From Aequorivita vitellina (GTDB taxonomy: Bacteria > Bacteroidota > Bacteroidia > Flavobacteriales > Flavobacteriaceae): 37,202 nucleotides of DNA. The DNA is taken from NCBI RefSeq assembly GCF_022008365.1, contig NZ_JAIRBA010000034.1, positions 1 through 37,202 on the forward strand. The letters run 5' to 3'. This document shows positions 8,383 to 16,451 of this stretch, piece after piece; within the stretch, counting starts at the first letter, position 1, and each line of letters starts with the position of its first letter. Made by a program: the position numbers and the translations under genes. The notes under the pieces are model-generated. The model was not told where the DNA came from. It worked only from the letters and a program-made list of their open reading frames with translations, and did not search any database.

Positions 8383-8973
8383 TTATTTTTTAAAATTTGA
8401 TTCAAATTTGATGTCGAGCGCATCGCCCGTTGTAATAGTTCCAAACATTGCCGTTGGCGGATCTACTCCAAAATCGGTCATTTTAATTGTTTTACTTCCC
8501 GAAAGAGTTATTCCTGAATTGCCATTCTTCAGTTCAAAAGTGAGGTCTATTGGTTTGGTGGTGCCAGCAATTGTTAGATTGCCCGTTACAGCCACTTTAC
8601 AGCTATTACTGGCTGTACAGTTTATACGCTGCACCTTAGTTAGCTTAAAAACAATCTGCTTGTGTTTTCCTGTATTTAAAGCTTTATAAGTGTTCTTGTC
8701 CATGGAACCTTTTCCACTTTTTAAACTTTCGGCAATTACGGTGAAATCTAACTGCTGTATTTTAATGAGTTGTCCGTTTTCAAATTCCACTGAAATCTTG
8801 CCTTTTTGGTTCTCTGCAGTAATCTGCCAATCGTGAATATTTGAAGTTCCATCTACGGTTAATGTGGAAGAAACATTGTTCAATTGATATGTTTGTGCCA
8901 CAGAAATTTGTGTAGAAAAAGCCATCACCATGAGGCTTACAAATACGAGTTTTAATTGTTTTGGAGTTTTCAT
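8383..8973 (-). CDS. YceI family protein
   Basis: A 196-aa secreted protein: signal peptide about 1-26 (ending ISVAQ), then a canonical YceI domain. It contains LTVDGTSNIHDW near the N-terminus, a central GSMDKNTYKAL block, and FGVDPPTAMFGTI before the C-terminal strand. The family forms an extended lipocalin-like barrel that carries an isoprenoid-type lipid and is often induced by stress. It is the first gene of a YceI-porin pair, with a leader of about 19 nt after a predicted start driven by a -7 box (8996-9003) and a TGAC-N4-GTCA dyad (9027-9038). Confidence 0.88.
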   Translation of the reverse strand: MKTPKQLKLVFVSLMVMAFSTQISVAQTYQLNNVSSTLTVDGTSNIHDWQITAENQKGKISVEFENGQLIKIQQLDFTVIAESLKSGKGSMDKNTYKALNTGKHKQIVFKLTKVQRINCTASNSCKVAVTGNLTIAGTTKPIDLTFELKNGNSGITLSGSKTIKMTDFGVDPPTAMFGTITTGDALDIKFESNFKK

Positions 8974-8995
8974 AATCTACCTTTTTAATTTGATA

Positions 8996-9038
8996 TAAAG
9001 ATAAATCTTACACACCCCTTAAATTATGACGAATGTCA
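8996..9038 (-). promoter_or_regulatory. Crp/Fnr-type activated promoter of the YceI-porin operon
   Basis: The minus-strand -7 box TATCTTTA occupies 8996-9003, a one-base variant of TAnnTTTG. A palindrome, TGACGAATGTCA, occupies 9027-9038 (TGAC-N4-GTCA). The two centres are 33 bp apart, which places the dyad near -40, as for class II Crp/Fnr activators. The same arrangement recurs at seven other promoters in the window. Confidence 0.75.
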
Positions 9039-9307
9039 GTAAAAACAGGTATTCGTACCATATTTAGAGGAAGGATATTTCGCGATTTTTCTTACATTCG
9101 GCAGCTCCTATTAACACTGCATTACCGCATTTCACGTGAAGAAGAAACGATTAAATATAGAATGTTTCTAAATTGGATATTAGCGGTTTTTATATAAAAA
9201 AATGCTTTCGCTATTTTAAAATATAATATATAGGTAAAGAAAGAAAAATGTAGCTTGAAAATTTGCGGAACGTAAATACGAGTTCAAAAGTGCGAAGTCA
9301 AAAATTA
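9039..9307. other. Non-coding stretch, no gene seen
   Basis: AT-rich DNA between the promoter of the YceI operon and the 3' end of the metallo-hydrolase gene. I see no coding frame, dyad or hairpin with a T-tract. The terminator of the long USP operon should be here but is not recognisable. Confidence 0.4.
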
Positions 9308-10678
9308 CTAAACTAAAACCTCTTTAACACTGAAAAGTTTAGGAATACTTACTTGCCATCCATAAGTTTCCTGAAGTTTTAGCCGTAAAGCATGCTGTGC
9401 TTCAGCCTCTCCGTGAATAAGAAATATTTCCTCCGGAATGTTTTTAATATTGCTGGTCCAATCTAAAAGTCCCCGCTGGTCTGCATGTGCCGAAAGACTT
9501 TCAATATGATCTATTTCAGCTTTTACTGGATGCTGTTTTCCGAAGAATTTAAGTTCCTGCGCACCTTCCAGCATTTGGCGGCCACGAGTACCTTCAGCCT
9601 GGTAGCCAACCATTAAAACCGTTGTATTGGTTTTGTCTATCATCTGTTTTAAATAGGTCAAAACCCTTCCGCCAGTCACCATTCCACTGCCGGCAATAAC
9701 CACTTTTGGTTGCGGATTATCGATAGTTTCCCAAGTTTCTTTATAAGAAGCAATAATATTCATCCGGTTATTCATCGCGTTAAATTCCTTCATTGGTATT
9801 TTATGCCAATCGGGGAAATTCTGAAATACCGAAAGCACGTTATTGCCCATCGGGCTGTCTATAAAAATTGGAATATTCGGGATTCGGTTTTCGTTGTACA
9901 ATTTCCAAAGTAAAAACATCAACGTTTGCAATCGTTCCACCGCAAAGGACGGAATTATTAAATTACCGCGATTGTGAATGGTTTTATTGATGAGTTCTAC
10001 TAATTTTTCTGAAACACTTTCCTCTGGGTGAAGTTTGTCGCCGTACGTACTTTCCATAAAGAAATAATCTGCGTGTTCAGGTTTTTCGGGTGGAAAAAGC
10101 AACAAGTCGTGCTCTCTGCCAATATCCCCCGAAAACACAAAAGTTTTTCCAAATATTTTCAGTTCAATAAAAGTGGCCCCAATAATATGCCCGTTATATC
10201 GAAACCGATATTTTATATTTTCTGAAAGTTCAATCCACTTGTCTCTTTCTTCAGATTGAAAAAATCCTAAGGTCACCTCAGCTTCTTGTAAACTATAAAA
10301 CGGCTGGGCGGGTTTGTGTTTGGAATAACCTTCTTTATTGGCTTTTTCGGCTTCTTCCTCGTGAATTTTAGCGCTGTCCAGCAATATTATTTCGGCAATT
10401 GCAAGTGTTGGTGCCGTGCCGATAATCTTTCCGCGATACCCATTTTTTACCAAGCGTGGCAAATAGCCTGTATGATCCAAATGCCCATGGGTTAATAAAA
10501 CCACGTCAATTGCCGAAACATCAATAGGCAGTTGTTCCCAGTTTTTTTCGCGAAGTTTCTTTAAACCTTGAAACATGCCACAGTCAATCAAAATATTCTG
10601 CTCCGTAGTTTCAATCAAGAATTTGGAACCTGTTACGGTTCCGGCGGCTCCGAGGAAATGGACTTTTACGTTTTGCAT
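9308..10678 (-). CDS. Beta-CASP metallo-beta-lactamase-fold hydrolase (CPSF-73/YSH1-like RNA nuclease family)
   Basis: A protein of 456 aa from the chosen start. The metal-binding motif HGHLDH is at residues 64-69, and further metal-ligand blocks follow (NGHIIGATF, FSGDIG). The beta-CASP insertion has the expected SGMVTGGRVLTYL and SLSAHADQRGLLDW motifs. Bacterial members are exo- or endoribonucleases related to CPSF-73, and many are encoded beside universal stress proteins. I place the start at MQNVKVHFLG (10678), 2 bp after the upstream stop; an alternative start at 10696 would overlap the ATP-cone gene by 16 bp. It is the last gene of the six-gene USP operon. RNA as substrate is inferred from the family. 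Confidence 0.87.
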   Translation of the reverse strand: MQNVKVHFLGAAGTVTGSKFLIETTEQNILIDCGMFQGLKKLREKNWEQLPIDVSAIDVVLLTHGHLDHTGYLPRLVKNGYRGKIIGTAPTLAIAEIILLDSAKIHEEEAEKANKEGYSKHKPAQPFYSLQEAEVTLGFFQSEERDKWIELSENIKYRFRYNGHIIGATFIELKIFGKTFVFSGDIGREHDLLLFPPEKPEHADYFFMESTYGDKLHPEESVSEKLVELINKTIHNRGNLIIPSFAVERLQTLMFLLWKLYNENRIPNIPIFIDSPMGNNVLSVFQNFPDWHKIPMKEFNAMNNRMNIIASYKETWETIDNPQPKVVIAGSGMVTGGRVLTYLKQMIDKTNTTVLMVGYQAEGTRGRQMLEGAQELKFFGKQHPVKAEIDHIESLSAHADQRGLLDWTSNIKNIPEEIFLIHGEAEAQHALRLKLQETYGWQVSIPKLFSVKEVLV

Positions 10679-10680
10679 AA

Positions 10681-11511
10681 TTACTTCTTTTGGCACAAAA
10701 TTTTTATTTCCTCTAGAATACGGGCCTTCCTGTTTTCAGAAATTGCTAAATGATCGAGGTAGAAATCATCGTTTATCAATTGTTTACAAAGCACAACATC
10801 GCGGCTGAGTAGAAACTGCTTTTCGCGCTGACTGAGCAATGTGGAAACGGTTACAGGATAAAGTCCCAGTCTATCGATGCGATCTTTAAGGCCGTTATCC
10901 TTTGGAAAATCCCAACTTAAAAGGTAAAGGCCTGCACATTTGCCATATTTTAAAGCATCTTCGGTAAAACGTGTATTTGTAACTACCCAGCCTTCGTTAG
11001 GTTTTTCAATACTTGTATTTTCACCGTAAAAATTGAGAATATCGCGATAACGGGAATGAATATACAGCGGCACTTTTACATTGCAATTTCTGCCTTCATC
11101 GCTGTGAAATTTACATTCAGCTACAATATATTCTTCAAGTTTGTGGGCAACAACATCTACTTCGTGGGTTACACATTTTCCGTTTAAAAACTGACCGGTT
11201 TGCACCTTGTACCCACTGTAAAACAACAAAGCGCCTATAAATTTTTCAAAAGGAAAACCGGTTGGTCCCAACTCGTAGATTGCTTTTTTTAACTTGTATT
11301 TAGAAGCAAAACCTTTCTTCTTCTTTTTAAGAAGCGCAAAGGCACGATTGTAAATTTCTTTGGTTGAAATACCTTGGTACAACTCATCGCGAACACTATT
11401 GGCAATTTGGTTAACCACATTTTCCTGCGCGCCACTTTTCCGAAGGGAATTTTTCAGCTTATCAATTGAAAACTTTACCCGTTCTCCGGAATATTTTACA
11501 ATCTCAACCAT
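10681..11511 (-). CDS. ATP-cone domain fused to Mrr-like PD-(D/E)XK nuclease-like domain (paralogue 2)
   Basis: A 276-aa paralogue of the protein encoded at 4440-5282, colinear over its whole length. The ATP-cone is at about 1-82 and a lysine-rich joint (LLKKKKKGFASKYK) at 60-73. The nuclease-like core has Glu89 in FPFEKFIGALL, Asp119 in HEVDVVA, and Glu132-x-Lys134 in AECKFH. All putative catalytic residues are kept in both copies, and a shared C-terminal block (LYLLSWDFPKDNGLK) is also conserved. It lies between a USP gene (12 bp) and the beta-CASP gene (2 bp) in the Fnr-box operon, so it should be made under the same conditions. A role in nucleotide-gated DNA or RNA cleavage during stress is a hypothesis. 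Confidence 0.8.
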   Translation of the reverse strand: MVEIVKYSGERVKFSIDKLKNSLRKSGAQENVVNQIANSVRDELYQGISTKEIYNRAFALLKKKKKGFASKYKLKKAIYELGPTGFPFEKFIGALLFYSGYKVQTGQFLNGKCVTHEVDVVAHKLEEYIVAECKFHSDEGRNCNVKVPLYIHSRYRDILNFYGENTSIEKPNEGWVVTNTRFTEDALKYGKCAGLYLLSWDFPKDNGLKDRIDRLGLYPVTVSTLLSQREKQFLLSRDVVLCKQLINDDFYLDHLAISENRKARILEEIKILCQKK

Positions 11512-11523
11512 TTTATTTTAAGA

Positions 11524-12375
11524 TTAATTTCTAGAATCGTGAAGTGCAAAAATTGGTACTTTGGAATGAATGCCGAGACTTTTAACTAAGGGGTTTGAAA
11601 AAATACTTCCAAAAAACCAATGCTTTCTGTTTACAAAAGCTATCATTCCACTGTTTCGTTCGTCCACAAAAGACAAGACACCTTCCTTCACCCCTGTATC
11701 CTCCAACCAGTGATAGGTATATTCTAATCCTTCAAAATAGCCTTCAATCTCTTTTCGGTTATTTCTTTGTTTTTCAGAAAGATTGGCTTCTTTTCCGATA
11801 TGTAAAATTCGGATTGGCGATTTTTCCAATTGGGCTATCTTTACGAAAATATCTATTTCGCGGGTATTAAAATGACTTTTAAAATTACTGGGGAAAACAA
11901 TTTCGTTTATTTGCTTGTACAATACATTTGCAGGAACCGCGAGCACAGCGCAAGCTCCAATATTTTCCATTACGTTTACCGAATTTCTGCCGTATGCTAC
12001 TTTAATATCGTCAGTAATACCGCGGGTTCCCATAACTATAAGGTTTATGTTTTCCTGCAACACTTTTTCCTTTAACAATTCAATAAGGGTTCCAAATTTA
12101 TGGTCGAAATAAAGGGTGTGTTTTGGGTTGTCTGCAAATTGTTCTACTTTGTTTTTTAATCGAATCATACTTTCTCCAGATGCTCTGGCCGCCTCATCAT
12201 ACTCATGGGGTTCTGGTTCGGGAAAAAGTAAATTGCCTTGGGCCGAACGCGATAAAAAGTAGGAATGAAAAATATGAAAAACACAAGCCTCGTTTTCAAA
12301 AAGTTTAAAAGCATATACGATGGCGTTAAATGCATTTTTTGAATAATCTGTGGGTATTAAAATACGTTTTTGCAT
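11524..12375 (-). CDS. Universal stress protein, two-domain (UspA family)
   Basis: A 283-aa tandem-USP protein. The N-terminal Usp domain (1-150) begins KRILIPTDYSKNAFNAIVYA and has the nucleotide-site segment VMGTRGITDD...GRNSVNVME, a variant of G-x2-G-x9-G-(S/T) in which Arg-Asn-Ser replaces Gly-Ser. The C-terminal domain (155-283) keeps the fold but not the loop. It closely resembles the next gene upstream (12460-13311), including the end IFSNPLVKSLGIHSKVPIFALHD, so it is a recent duplicate. Fourth gene of the operon, separated by 84 bp from the preceding USP gene. Confidence 0.88.
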   Translation of the reverse strand: MQKRILIPTDYSKNAFNAIVYAFKLFENEACVFHIFHSYFLSRSAQGNLLFPEPEPHEYDEAARASGESMIRLKNKVEQFADNPKHTLYFDHKFGTLIELLKEKVLQENINLIVMGTRGITDDIKVAYGRNSVNVMENIGACAVLAVPANVLYKQINEIVFPSNFKSHFNTREIDIFVKIAQLEKSPIRILHIGKEANLSEKQRNNRKEIEGYFEGLEYTYHWLEDTGVKEGVLSFVDERNSGMIAFVNRKHWFFGSIFSNPLVKSLGIHSKVPIFALHDSRN

Positions 12376-12459
12376 AATACGGTATCGCTTAAAAGATTTA
12401 TTAAGCTATTTTATGTAAATGAGATTAAAACATCCTCATTAGGTTATTGTTTAAACAAA

Positions 12460-13311
12460 TTAATTTCGCAAATCGTGCATTGCAAGCAATGGTACAGTAG
12501 TGTGCATCCCCAGTTCCTTAACCATTGGATTTGAAAAAATACTTCCAAAGAAGTTGTGCTTTTTATTTACAAATGCAATCATTTCGCTTTCGCGACTCTG
12601 CACAAAACAACGCACGCCTTCCTGCAAATCAATATCGTAAAGTTTGTGATGTGTAAATTCTGCAGCATCTAAAATTTGCTCCAAAAGTGCTTTGTTTTTT
12701 TCTTGATCTTCAGATAGTTGCTTGCCTTTTTTAACGTGTAAAATACGAATTGGCGCATTTGTTAATCGCGAAATCTCAACCAAAGTTTCCAATTCCCTTT
12801 CTTTATAATGGGTTTTAAAACTTGTGGGAAATACAATTTCGTTAGGGTCTTTATAAACTGTATTTGCCGGAATACCGAATACAGGGCAGTTTCGTATTTT
12901 CTCCATTGCGTTTACTGTGTTACTTCCCAGAATTACGGTATTGTCGTCTGTTTCGCCACGGGTTCCCATAACTACCAGTTTCACATCTTCTTGTTCAATG
13001 GTTCGCTTTAAAACATCAAAAAATGACCCAAATTCACTTCTAAATTGAAAATCGTGCTTATCGTTTTTTTCATAAAGTCCCATCTGTAATTTAAGTCTCT
13101 CCATTCTTTCTTCAGACTTATTTTTTGCGGCTTTATGAGCTTCTTCGGTGGGTTCTGGAATTAAAAAATTATCTTTTGAATATCCAGAATGGTAATAAGT
13201 ATGTAAAATTATAAATTCGCAGAACTCTCTTTTGTAAAGCTCCATTGCATATTTAACAGCATTGAAGGCATTTTTTGAAAAGTCTGTTGGAATCAAAATT
13301 CGTTTTTTCAT
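12460..13311 (-). CDS. Universal stress protein, two-domain (UspA family)
   Basis: A 283-aa cytoplasmic protein with two Usp domains. The first domain starts KKRILIPTDFSKNAFNAVKYA and has the ATP-binding-type loop VMGTRGETDDNTVILGSNTVN. The second domain is degenerate in that loop and ends with MVKELGMHTTVPLLAMHD. It is the nearest paralogue of the 11524-12375 product, and together they form a duplicated pair in the operon. Tandem USPs act as dimers or pseudo-dimers that respond to nutrient limitation, hypoxia or redox stress; the specific role of this one is unknown. Confidence 0.88.
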   Translation of the reverse strand: MKKRILIPTDFSKNAFNAVKYAMELYKREFCEFIILHTYYHSGYSKDNFLIPEPTEEAHKAAKNKSEERMERLKLQMGLYEKNDKHDFQFRSEFGSFFDVLKRTIEQEDVKLVVMGTRGETDDNTVILGSNTVNAMEKIRNCPVFGIPANTVYKDPNEIVFPTSFKTHYKERELETLVEISRLTNAPIRILHVKKGKQLSEDQEKNKALLEQILDAAEFTHHKLYDIDLQEGVRCFVQSRESEMIAFVNKKHNFFGSIFSNPMVKELGMHTTVPLLAMHDLRN

Positions 13312-13350
13312 AATTTATTTTTTAAATTATTGTTACTTGTTTGCACTAAG

Positions 13351-14202
13351 CTACAAATTTTTCATTGGAATAACCATTGTAGGAACGTGCGTATGCTTTC
13401 CAACTCTACTTACCACCGGCTCCCGAAAGAGTTGCTTTAAAAATGCATGCTTGTGATACACCAAAGCCAAAAGATCTAAATTGTTTTTATCGACAAAGGC
13501 GTGAAGCGATTTTGAAATGGTTGCCATTTTGGGAATAAAATGAAATTCGGTATCGTATTCTGTAAGGTCATTTCTGTATTGTTCTAAGTTTTGTTGTTGC
13601 CCAGCATCCATTTCCTTCTCTGTACCAACGTGCACAATATGCAAGTTTGAATTATATTGCCGTACCAAGCGAACAATGGGTCGTAATTTTGAAAGTTGAT
13701 AAAAATCGTTGTAATCTGTTGCAAAGGCAATGTTTGTGGGTATTACAAAATCTACTTCGCGCGGAATGATGAGCAGCGGGCAACCCTCTAAAGATTTGGT
13801 AATGGCAACAGTAGTGCTACCCATTAAAACGTCTTCGGCCCCTGTACGGCCTTTGCTACCCATGACAACTAAATTAAACCCTTCTGTAGCTACCAATTCA
13901 TTAATAGATTTTGCTAAACTTGCGGGCGTAGAAATTACTTCAAACTTGTGCGCTATTTTTGTAGCGTCTAATTTAATTTTATGAACTAACTTTTCGCCAT
14001 CCTCATCAGATTGTTGGTACAGTTTTTCAATTATCACGTCTGATCGACCAATATCTACGCGACTCGTAAGCTTGCCTATTTCGTCACTAAAGGAATGTAA
14101 AATGGTTATCTGCAATGCTTCATCGCTAAAAAGTTTTGTAGCGTAGAATAAGGCGGCATAAGCGTTATTAGAAAAATCGGTAGGAACAAGTATTTTTTTC
14201 AT
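13351..14202 (-). CDS. Universal stress protein, two-domain (UspA family)
   Basis: A 283-aa tandem-USP. It has the best-preserved nucleotide loop of the cluster, VVMGSKGRTGAEDVLMGSTT (G-x2-G-x9-G-S-T-T), so ATP binding is plausible. The N-terminus begins KKILVPTDFSNNAYAALFYA. The C-terminal domain (about 155-283) ends GKHTHVPTMVIPM. It is more distant from the other three operon copies than they are from one another. It lies 20 bp after the first USP gene and 39 bp before the next. Confidence 0.88.
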   Translation of the reverse strand: MKKILVPTDFSNNAYAALFYATKLFSDEALQITILHSFSDEIGKLTSRVDIGRSDVIIEKLYQQSDEDGEKLVHKIKLDATKIAHKFEVISTPASLAKSINELVATEGFNLVVMGSKGRTGAEDVLMGSTTVAITKSLEGCPLLIIPREVDFVIPTNIAFATDYNDFYQLSKLRPIVRLVRQYNSNLHIVHVGTEKEMDAGQQQNLEQYRNDLTEYDTEFHFIPKMATISKSLHAFVDKNNLDLLALVYHKHAFLKQLFREPVVSRVGKHTHVPTMVIPMKNL

Positions 14203-14222
14203 ATAAAAATGATTTTTAAAGA

Positions 14223-15068
14223 TTATCTCGGTAAATTTTGAAGTACTAAAAAAGGAATATCAATATGCAATCCTATTTTTTCGATAGTAGATTGATATAA
14301 AATATTTTCTAAATACGAATGGCGCGTATTTATCATAACCAGCATATCTATTGGGTTTTCCACGATAAATGTGTTTATGGCTTTGGTAACATCGGTGTTG
14401 TATTCTTGTTTAAAATCAACTTTATTTTCTGAAAATGTGGCTTCCAGAAAATTCTTGTTATCCTGCTGTCGCAAAGACAATGTTGGAAATTTAGAGACGT
14501 AAAGAAAATCTACTTTTGAAGCAAAGCATCTTGCAATCGTGCTTACCAGTTTTAATTCGCGTCTTTTGTACGGCAAAAGAAAATCTGTTGGAAACAGCAA
14601 GTTTTTTGGATGAACATCTTCATAAACCGCAGGTATGGCCAGTACAGGACATTTTACATATTTAATAACTTGCAGTGTATTGCTACCAAAAGTTAATTTT
14701 GTATCGGCCGTTTTGCCTTTTGTACCCATAACCACTACATCTATATTTTCCTTTTCTACCCAATTGTTTGTTGCATCTACCAACAATCCAAATTCAGAAA
14801 TAGTATGTATTGTATGTTTTGGGTTTGGCGAAAATTCAATAACTTTTTTACGTAGCTCGGCTAGTTCATGTTCCGCTCTCTCACGTGTTTTTTGTTGAAG
14901 CTCATTAAAAATTTCATCGGCCAATCGTGCTTTTGCTTCATAAACCTCGTCGGCAAATGCGTGAAGCAAATATATTTCGGCAGGATTATGTTTAAATAAT
15001 TCCGTGGCGTATTTAATTGCGTTTAACGAATTTTCAGAAAAATCGGTGGGCATTAAAATTTTTTGCAT
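14223..15068 (-). CDS. Universal stress protein, two-domain (UspA family), first gene of the stress operon
   Basis: A 281-aa protein beginning QKILMPTDFSENSLNAIKYA, with the loop VVMGTKGKTADTKLTFGSNTLQ and a second, degenerate Usp domain. It heads the operon 15068 to 9308: four USPs, the ATP-cone nuclease-like protein and the beta-CASP hydrolase. Its promoter at 15094-15137 has a near-perfect Fnr box, so low oxygen or a related redox cue is the likely inducer. The leader is about 20 nt and has no strong Shine-Dalgarno sequence. Confidence 0.89.
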   Translation of the reverse strand: MQKILMPTDFSENSLNAIKYATELFKHNPAEIYLLHAFADEVYEAKARLADEIFNELQQKTRERAEHELAELRKKVIEFSPNPKHTIHTISEFGLLVDATNNWVEKENIDVVVMGTKGKTADTKLTFGSNTLQVIKYVKCPVLAIPAVYEDVHPKNLLFPTDFLLPYKRRELKLVSTIARCFASKVDFLYVSKFPTLSLRQQDNKNFLEATFSENKVDFKQEYNTDVTKAINTFIVENPIDMLVMINTRHSYLENILYQSTIEKIGLHIDIPFLVLQNLPR

Positions 15069-15093
15069 GAAAACATATTTAGGTTCAACTACG

Positions 15094-15137
15094 TAAAGAT
15101 AGCGATTACAAGACAGTTAAAATATGATAATTATCAA
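15094..15137 (-). promoter_or_regulatory. Fnr-box promoter of the six-gene USP operon
   Basis: A dyad, ATGATAATTATCAA, at 15124-15137 matches the Fnr consensus TTGAT-N4-ATCAA at all but one position. The minus-strand -7 box TATCTTTA is at 15094-15101, identical to that of the YceI operon. Centre-to-centre distance is 33 bp, which is class II geometry. Confidence 0.82.
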
Positions 15138-15182
15138 CGAATTAAACCTTATTTAGTGAATTCTTAAGAAAATAAGCTTCCC

Positions 15183-15190
15183 TAATTTTG
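15183..15190 (+). promoter_or_regulatory. Possible -7 element of the small membrane protein gene
   Basis: TAATTTTG fits the Bacteroidota -7 consensus TAnnTTTG and lies 20 bp before the ATG at 15211. No clear -33 TTG is seen, and the Fnr box upstream is 56 bp away (centre to centre), so it is not in class II position for this gene. Confidence 0.4.
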
Positions 15191-15210
15191 TAACTTGTAA
15201 ATAAAAAAGA

Positions 15211-15444
15211 ATGAAAACTTCTTCTGTAACATATTTAATAATACTCACGTTATTGCTCGTTACGGTTACCATTTTTGCAGCGCTGGATTTTGCCTTTGGA
15301 GTGATATTTTACCTCACCGTAGTGGGCCAGGTAGCATTAGTTTTTGTTGTTGTAAAGGTTTTAAAAGACAACTATACTACAAACAAAACCTTTGGAGATT
15401 TTTATGAAGATTTCCCCATTGAAAAAGAGGATAGATTACACTAA
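15211..15444 (+). CDS. Small two-helix membrane protein, unknown function
   Basis: A 77-aa protein with two adjacent membrane segments (about 7-26 and 30-51), followed by a soluble acidic tail ending FGDFYEDFPIEKEDRLH. I do not recognise a family. It is transcribed divergently from the USP operon and convergently with the next USP gene, inside the stress block. The shared intergenic region may place it under the same regulator, but the box spacing does not show this. Confidence 0.65.
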   Translation: MKTSSVTYLIILTLLLVTVTIFAALDFAFGVIFYLTVVGQVALVFVVVKVLKDNYTTNKTFGDFYEDFPIEKEDRLH

Positions 15445-15490
15445 ATACTTTTTTTTTACAAACCAATTTTTGCGAAATTTTAGGCCAAAA

Positions 15491-16324
15491 TTATTCGTGT
15501 AGTATTAAAAAGGGCACTTCGTACGGGTAAGATATTGCCAAATTAATTCGCTTAAAAAGAAGACGTTGGGTTAGGTTTAAATTTTTTGCAACTACTGCAA
15601 TCATATCTATTTCCCAAGTTTCAACAAAATCTTGCACTCCAGCTTCAATATTTTTATTATCTAAAAAATGGAAACTGTGTTTTATATCTTTAAAGAAATA
15701 ATGCAAAAAGCCTTTGTTATCTGTTTGCGCCGCGTTAAGCATAGCATTTTGAGAGCGAATATGAAGTACTCTCAGCGCGGCTTTTTGTAGTTTAAGTGCC
15801 TCTGAAAGACCGCTAATAACTTTGTTTCGGTAAATACAGTTGTAATCTGTTAAAAATGAAATATTCGTTATATTTTTAAATCGCGCGTTTTCTGGAATTA
15901 CAAATATTGGGCATTTCACTTTGGTAATTACTTCGCTGGTATTGCTTCCTATTTCGTGTCTATTTTCTTTAGAAGCCCCTTTTGTGCCCATTAAAATATA
16001 ATCAATCTCTTTTTCGGCAACTTGTTTCCGAATTGCTTCCACCAAAAGCGCCTTTTCGTATATGGCAAAAAACTGATGGCCCGTATTTTTAGCCAGCAGT
16101 TTAAAGGTTTTTATTTCTTCTGTCAAACCTGCCATAGATCCTTGAATTGTATTATTTTTCGTTGTTGTTTCAAAAAATAATTCAGGTTCTTCATTATGCG
16201 AAGCTTGATTGCGCGCAGTGTGAAGTAGATAAAAATTCACAGGAATGTCTGCGAAATAATCCAAAGCATACCGAATGGCATTATGTGAATTTTCGGAGAA
16301 ATCCGTTGGAATTAATACGTTCAT
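15491..16324 (-). CDS. Universal stress protein, two-domain (UspA family), monocistronic
   Basis: A 277-aa tandem-USP beginning NVLIPTDFSENSHNAIRYAL, with the loop LMGTKGASKENRHEIGSNTS in the first domain and a degenerate second domain ending YPYEVPFLILHE. Unlike the operon copies it has its own promoter with an Fnr-type dyad (16347-16389). It is flanked by a convergent small gene and by the response-regulator gene, whose transcript runs in the same direction from further upstream. Confidence 0.88.
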   Translation of the reverse strand: MNVLIPTDFSENSHNAIRYALDYFADIPVNFYLLHTARNQASHNEEPELFFETTTKNNTIQGSMAGLTEEIKTFKLLAKNTGHQFFAIYEKALLVEAIRKQVAEKEIDYILMGTKGASKENRHEIGSNTSEVITKVKCPIFVIPENARFKNITNISFLTDYNCIYRNKVISGLSEALKLQKAALRVLHIRSQNAMLNAAQTDNKGFLHYFFKDIKHSFHFLDNKNIEAGVQDFVETWEIDMIAVVAKNLNLTQRLLFKRINLAISYPYEVPFLILHE

Positions 16325-16346
16325 CTTTATATCTAATTAATACTGA

Positions 16347-16389
16347 CAAATGTATCTGAAAGTGTAAGTATAGAAAATGATATAAATCA
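16347..16389 (-). promoter_or_regulatory. Fnr-type promoter of the solo USP gene
   Basis: The dyad TGATATAAATCA (TGAT-N4-ATCA) is at 16378-16389. The minus-strand -7 box TACATTTG, a full match to TAnnTTTG, is at 16347-16354. The centres are 33 bp apart. The start codon follows after a leader of roughly 20 nt. Confidence 0.82.
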
Positions 16390-16451
16390 GTTTTAAAAAT
16401 ACGGTAACAAAACGGAAGGTTTATATATGGTTTTGCTACGTTAACCGGCTA

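Noticed and set aside
10679-10696. Alternative start of the beta-CASP protein overlapping the ATP-cone gene
   Set aside because: The family N-terminus is V-x-F-L-G-A-A-G-x-V-T-G-S close to the start; the ATG at 10678 fits better.
16407-16446. GGTAAC...GTTAACC inverted repeat as terminator of the response regulator gene
   Set aside because: The arms are short and imperfect, with a loop of nearly 30 bases and no T-tract.
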